The notes below the pieces were generated by a model. That model worked only from the letters and a program-made list of their open reading frames with translations, made no database searches and was not told the origin of the DNA. Positions 6,072 through 7,255 of a stretch of 7,255 nt of DNA are shown in pieces (position 1 is the first letter of the stretch; each line of letters opens with the position of its first letter). The stretch is taken from positions 1 through 7,255 of the forward strand of contig JAMCVO010000243.1 of NCBI GenBank assembly GCA_023475715.1, written 5' to 3'. This stretch comes from Actinomycetota bacterium (GTDB taxonomy: Bacteria > Actinomycetota > Humimicrobiia > Humimicrobiales > Humimicrobiaceae). The translations under genes and the position numbers were made by a program.

Positions 6072-6665
6072 GTGAATGTATTCAATAGAATAATAATGAT
6101 AATAGCGATGTTGTGTCTGATTATATTTTCAATCGTCGGTATGGTCAATGTCTTTACACATCTGTTTGAATGGTCCCTGGTATCGGATAGGATTAATAAC
6201 TATATTTTAAATCTAAATCCATATGTTTTGGCAGCTCTTCTTTTTTTAATCCTGATTATTGCTTTAATAATACTTATCTTTGAATTTTACAGAAAAAAAA
6301 TAACACTAGCCAATATTTCTACTGATCAGACAGGCAAAACTATGGTTACTCTCAGGACACTGTCTGAGCAAATTAGGGAAAGTATTACTAATATTCCTGA
6401 TGTAATAGATCCTCAGGTAAGGGTTAGTCCCAAACAGAATGGAATAGTCATTAATATTTTTTCAAAACTTATCACAGGTATAAATGTTACAGATAAAACA
6501 AAAGAGATTAGAGAAACTGCAAGTGATTTTGCTTCAAAAAATTTAGGGCTTAAAGTGCTGCAAACAAATTATACTGCAACTGGATTTGTTACCAAAAAAG
6601 TAAAAGTTGAAGTAATAAAAGAAGAAGCCCCGGTAGAGGTTAAACAAGAGGAACAGGGCAAATAA
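6072..6665 (+). CDS. AmaP-like membrane protein with Asp23-type domain (alkaline shock response membrane anchor)
   Basis: A 197-residue protein with two N-terminal membrane spans (about 6-28 and 50-72) joined by a short loop. Next come EFYRKK, a soluble alpha/beta region at about 78-170 and a charged Lys/Glu tail (VIKEEAPVEVKQEEQGK) at 181-197. This is the architecture of AmaP, which anchors the alkaline-shock protein Asp23 at the membrane in Gram-positive bacteria. Features such as IPDVIDPQVRVSPKQNGIVINI at 108-129 and the following helix ETASDFASKNLGL match Asp23-like domains. GTG at 6072 is chosen by its ribosome site. It lies 68 bp after the 95-residue membrane protein. No separate asp23 or glsB gene is visible in the window, so a partner must be elsewhere or be one of the small cluster proteins. 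The family assignment is good at the fold level; the role in envelope stress is inferred. Confidence 0.82.
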   Translation: MNVFNRIIMIIAMLCLIIFSIVGMVNVFTHLFEWSLVSDRINNYILNLNPYVLAALLFLILIIALIILIFEFYRKKITLANISTDQTGKTMVTLRTLSEQIRESITNIPDVIDPQVRVSPKQNGIVINIFSKLITGINVTDKTKEIRETASDFASKNLGLKVLQTNYTATGFVTKKVKVEVIKEEAPVEVKQEEQGK

Positions 6666-6694
6666 TCAAATTTCTCACCAGCTCACTAGTTTAA

Positions 6695-7141
6695 AATGCT
6701 GTAAAAGATGAAAATAATATTTATTGGCAAAAAAATATTTTTTATTACCGTCATAATTCACGTGACGCCGGCCTCACAATTTCCTGGGACGAGCTGTCTA
6801 TCAGGTTAATAAATTGTGAGGAATTTCTAAATAATTATGCTAGAGATAATATCAGAAGAAAAGCAGTTGGCGAACTTTATTTGAATTATCTACAGTCTTA
6901 CATGGCAGGTCTGGATAATACCCCATCCTATAATTATGAAAATAACAAAATTAATAGTGATGTGTTGGAGAGCTATTCCAAATTTATTTTGGAACATCCA
7001 AATAGTATTACAGGTAATCTCATAAAAAAATATCAGAAAACTCTTAAAGAAAACAACAATACCATGAATGATTCTGTATTTAAAAAGATAGATGATATTT
7101 ATCGTGAGGCGGCCCAATATTTTAATCTCGTTATCCAATAA
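6695..7141 (+). pseudogene. Protein-like frame lacking a start, probable 5'-damaged gene
   Basis: An open frame of 148 codons follows a stop at 6692 and has no ATG, GTG or TTG until TTG at 6881. The part upstream of that TTG still reads like protein (ISWDELSIRLINCEEFLNNY, then ELYLNYLQSYMAGLDNTP), so coding sequence extends beyond any normal start. The C-terminal part is helical, with VLESYSKFILEHPNSITGN and VFKKIDDIYREAAQYF, and looks repeat-like or TPR-like. In the neighbouring frame ATG at 6708 gives a signal-peptide-like start (MKIIFIGKKIFFITVIIHV, then TPASQ) that stops at 6807. A one-base deletion between about 6729 and 6806 could have split a secreted protein. A7 (6729-6735) and T6 (6738-6743) runs are likely indel sites. 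An alternative is a short protein from TTG 6881 (86 residues), but no ribosome site supports it. No family is recognised. Confidence 0.55.
6772..6821. repeat. Perfect 11-bp inverted repeat with nested stems
   Basis: CCTCACAATTT (6772-6782) and AAATTGTGAGG (6811-6821) are exact reverse complements. Directly inside, CCTG (6783-6786) can pair with CAGG (6802-6805), and GAC (6788-6790) with GTC (6796-6798) around a five-base loop. The only asymmetry is a few unpaired bases (6787, 6799-6801, 6806-6810). It does not end in a T-tract, so it is not a normal terminator, and it lies in the damaged frame 6695-7141. The flank 6759-6772 also has palindromes CACGTG and GCCGGC. It could be an RNA structure, a protein-binding site or the footprint of a small element. 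Confidence 0.7.
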
Positions 7142-7255
7142 GTTCCGTAATCATCATATCTGTATTTTCAATACCAGGATACATCTCCATCATGGTATGA
7201 CCTAATAGCTCTTCCTTGATTCTATGGCCATGTTTTGCTGCAGCATCGTTTAAAT
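7131..7255 (-). CDS. PAS-domain protein, C-terminal end of a truncated frame, 5' partial
   Basis: The minus-strand frame runs in from beyond the right edge and ends at TAA (7131-7133). It reads NDAAAKHGHRIKEELLGH and then TMMEMYPGIENTDMM, an excellent match to the part of a PAS sensory domain around the EELLG motif (compare N-x-A-A-x-x-x-x-G-x-x-x-E-E-L-L-G in many histidine kinases and diguanylate cyclases). After NTDMM the family pattern (a helix leading to the beta sheet of the domain) is missing. Instead there are a few other residues (ITELIG) and a stop. No other minus-strand frame continues the domain to the left. The PAS fold is therefore incomplete at its C terminus, which suggests a 3'-truncated sensor gene. 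It overlaps the end of the plus-strand fragment by 11 bp tail to tail. Any upstream domains lie outside the window. Confidence 0.7.
   Translation of the reverse strand, partial: LNDAAAKHGHRIKEELLGHTMMEMYPGIENTDMMITELIG

Noticed and set aside
6772..6821. Integron attC site
   Set aside because: The dyad lacks the RYYYAAC and GTTRRRY ends, and there is no integrase or cassette-like array.

Overview
The window is an AT-rich stretch of bacterial chromosome. Shine-Dalgarno sites precede most genes, some genes start with GTG or TTG, and genes are packed in short same-strand runs. The gene content fits a low-GC bacterium: a corrinoid-methyltransferase-type URO-D protein, a FluG-type amidohydrolase, an AmaP/Asp23-like membrane protein and PAS signalling. 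A Firmicutes-like or Atribacterota-like source is plausible, but no rRNA or marker gene fixes the lineage. I see no tRNA, rRNA, CRISPR array, insertion sequence or phage gene.

Left part (1-4482) is metabolic. It holds the C-terminal portion of a uroporphyrinogen-decarboxylase-family protein (+). A two-gene minus-strand unit follows: a rhomboid membrane protease (2210-2878), then a PQQ-type soluble aldose/sugar dehydrogenase without a signal peptide (933-2168). After a 284-bp divergent spacer comes a FluG-like amidohydrolase (3163-4482, +). Next is a 420-bp gap with no gene but with hairpins and a direct repeat.

Middle part (4915-6665) is a run of five small plus-strand genes: a 42-residue single-span membrane peptide, a 72-residue helical protein (TTG start), a 71-residue sll1863-like coiled-coil protein, a 95-residue membrane protein of a conserved uncharacterised type, and a 197-residue AmaP-like protein (GTG start). 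A good sigma-70-type promoter lies inside the run at 5651-5680, so it is probably two transcription units. Membrane anchors plus coiled coils suggest an envelope or stress-related module; this is inference.

Right end (6666-7255) looks rearranged. A protein-like plus-strand frame (6695-7141) has no usable start near its beginning. It contains a perfect 11-bp inverted repeat with nested stems (6772-6821) in a locally GC-rich patch. It meets, tail to tail and overlapping by 11 bp, a minus-strand frame that encodes the first part of a PAS domain and then stops abruptly. I read this as the junction of two damaged genes. I found no clear-cut new defence or mobile system; the small-gene membrane cluster and the right-end junction most deserve a second look.
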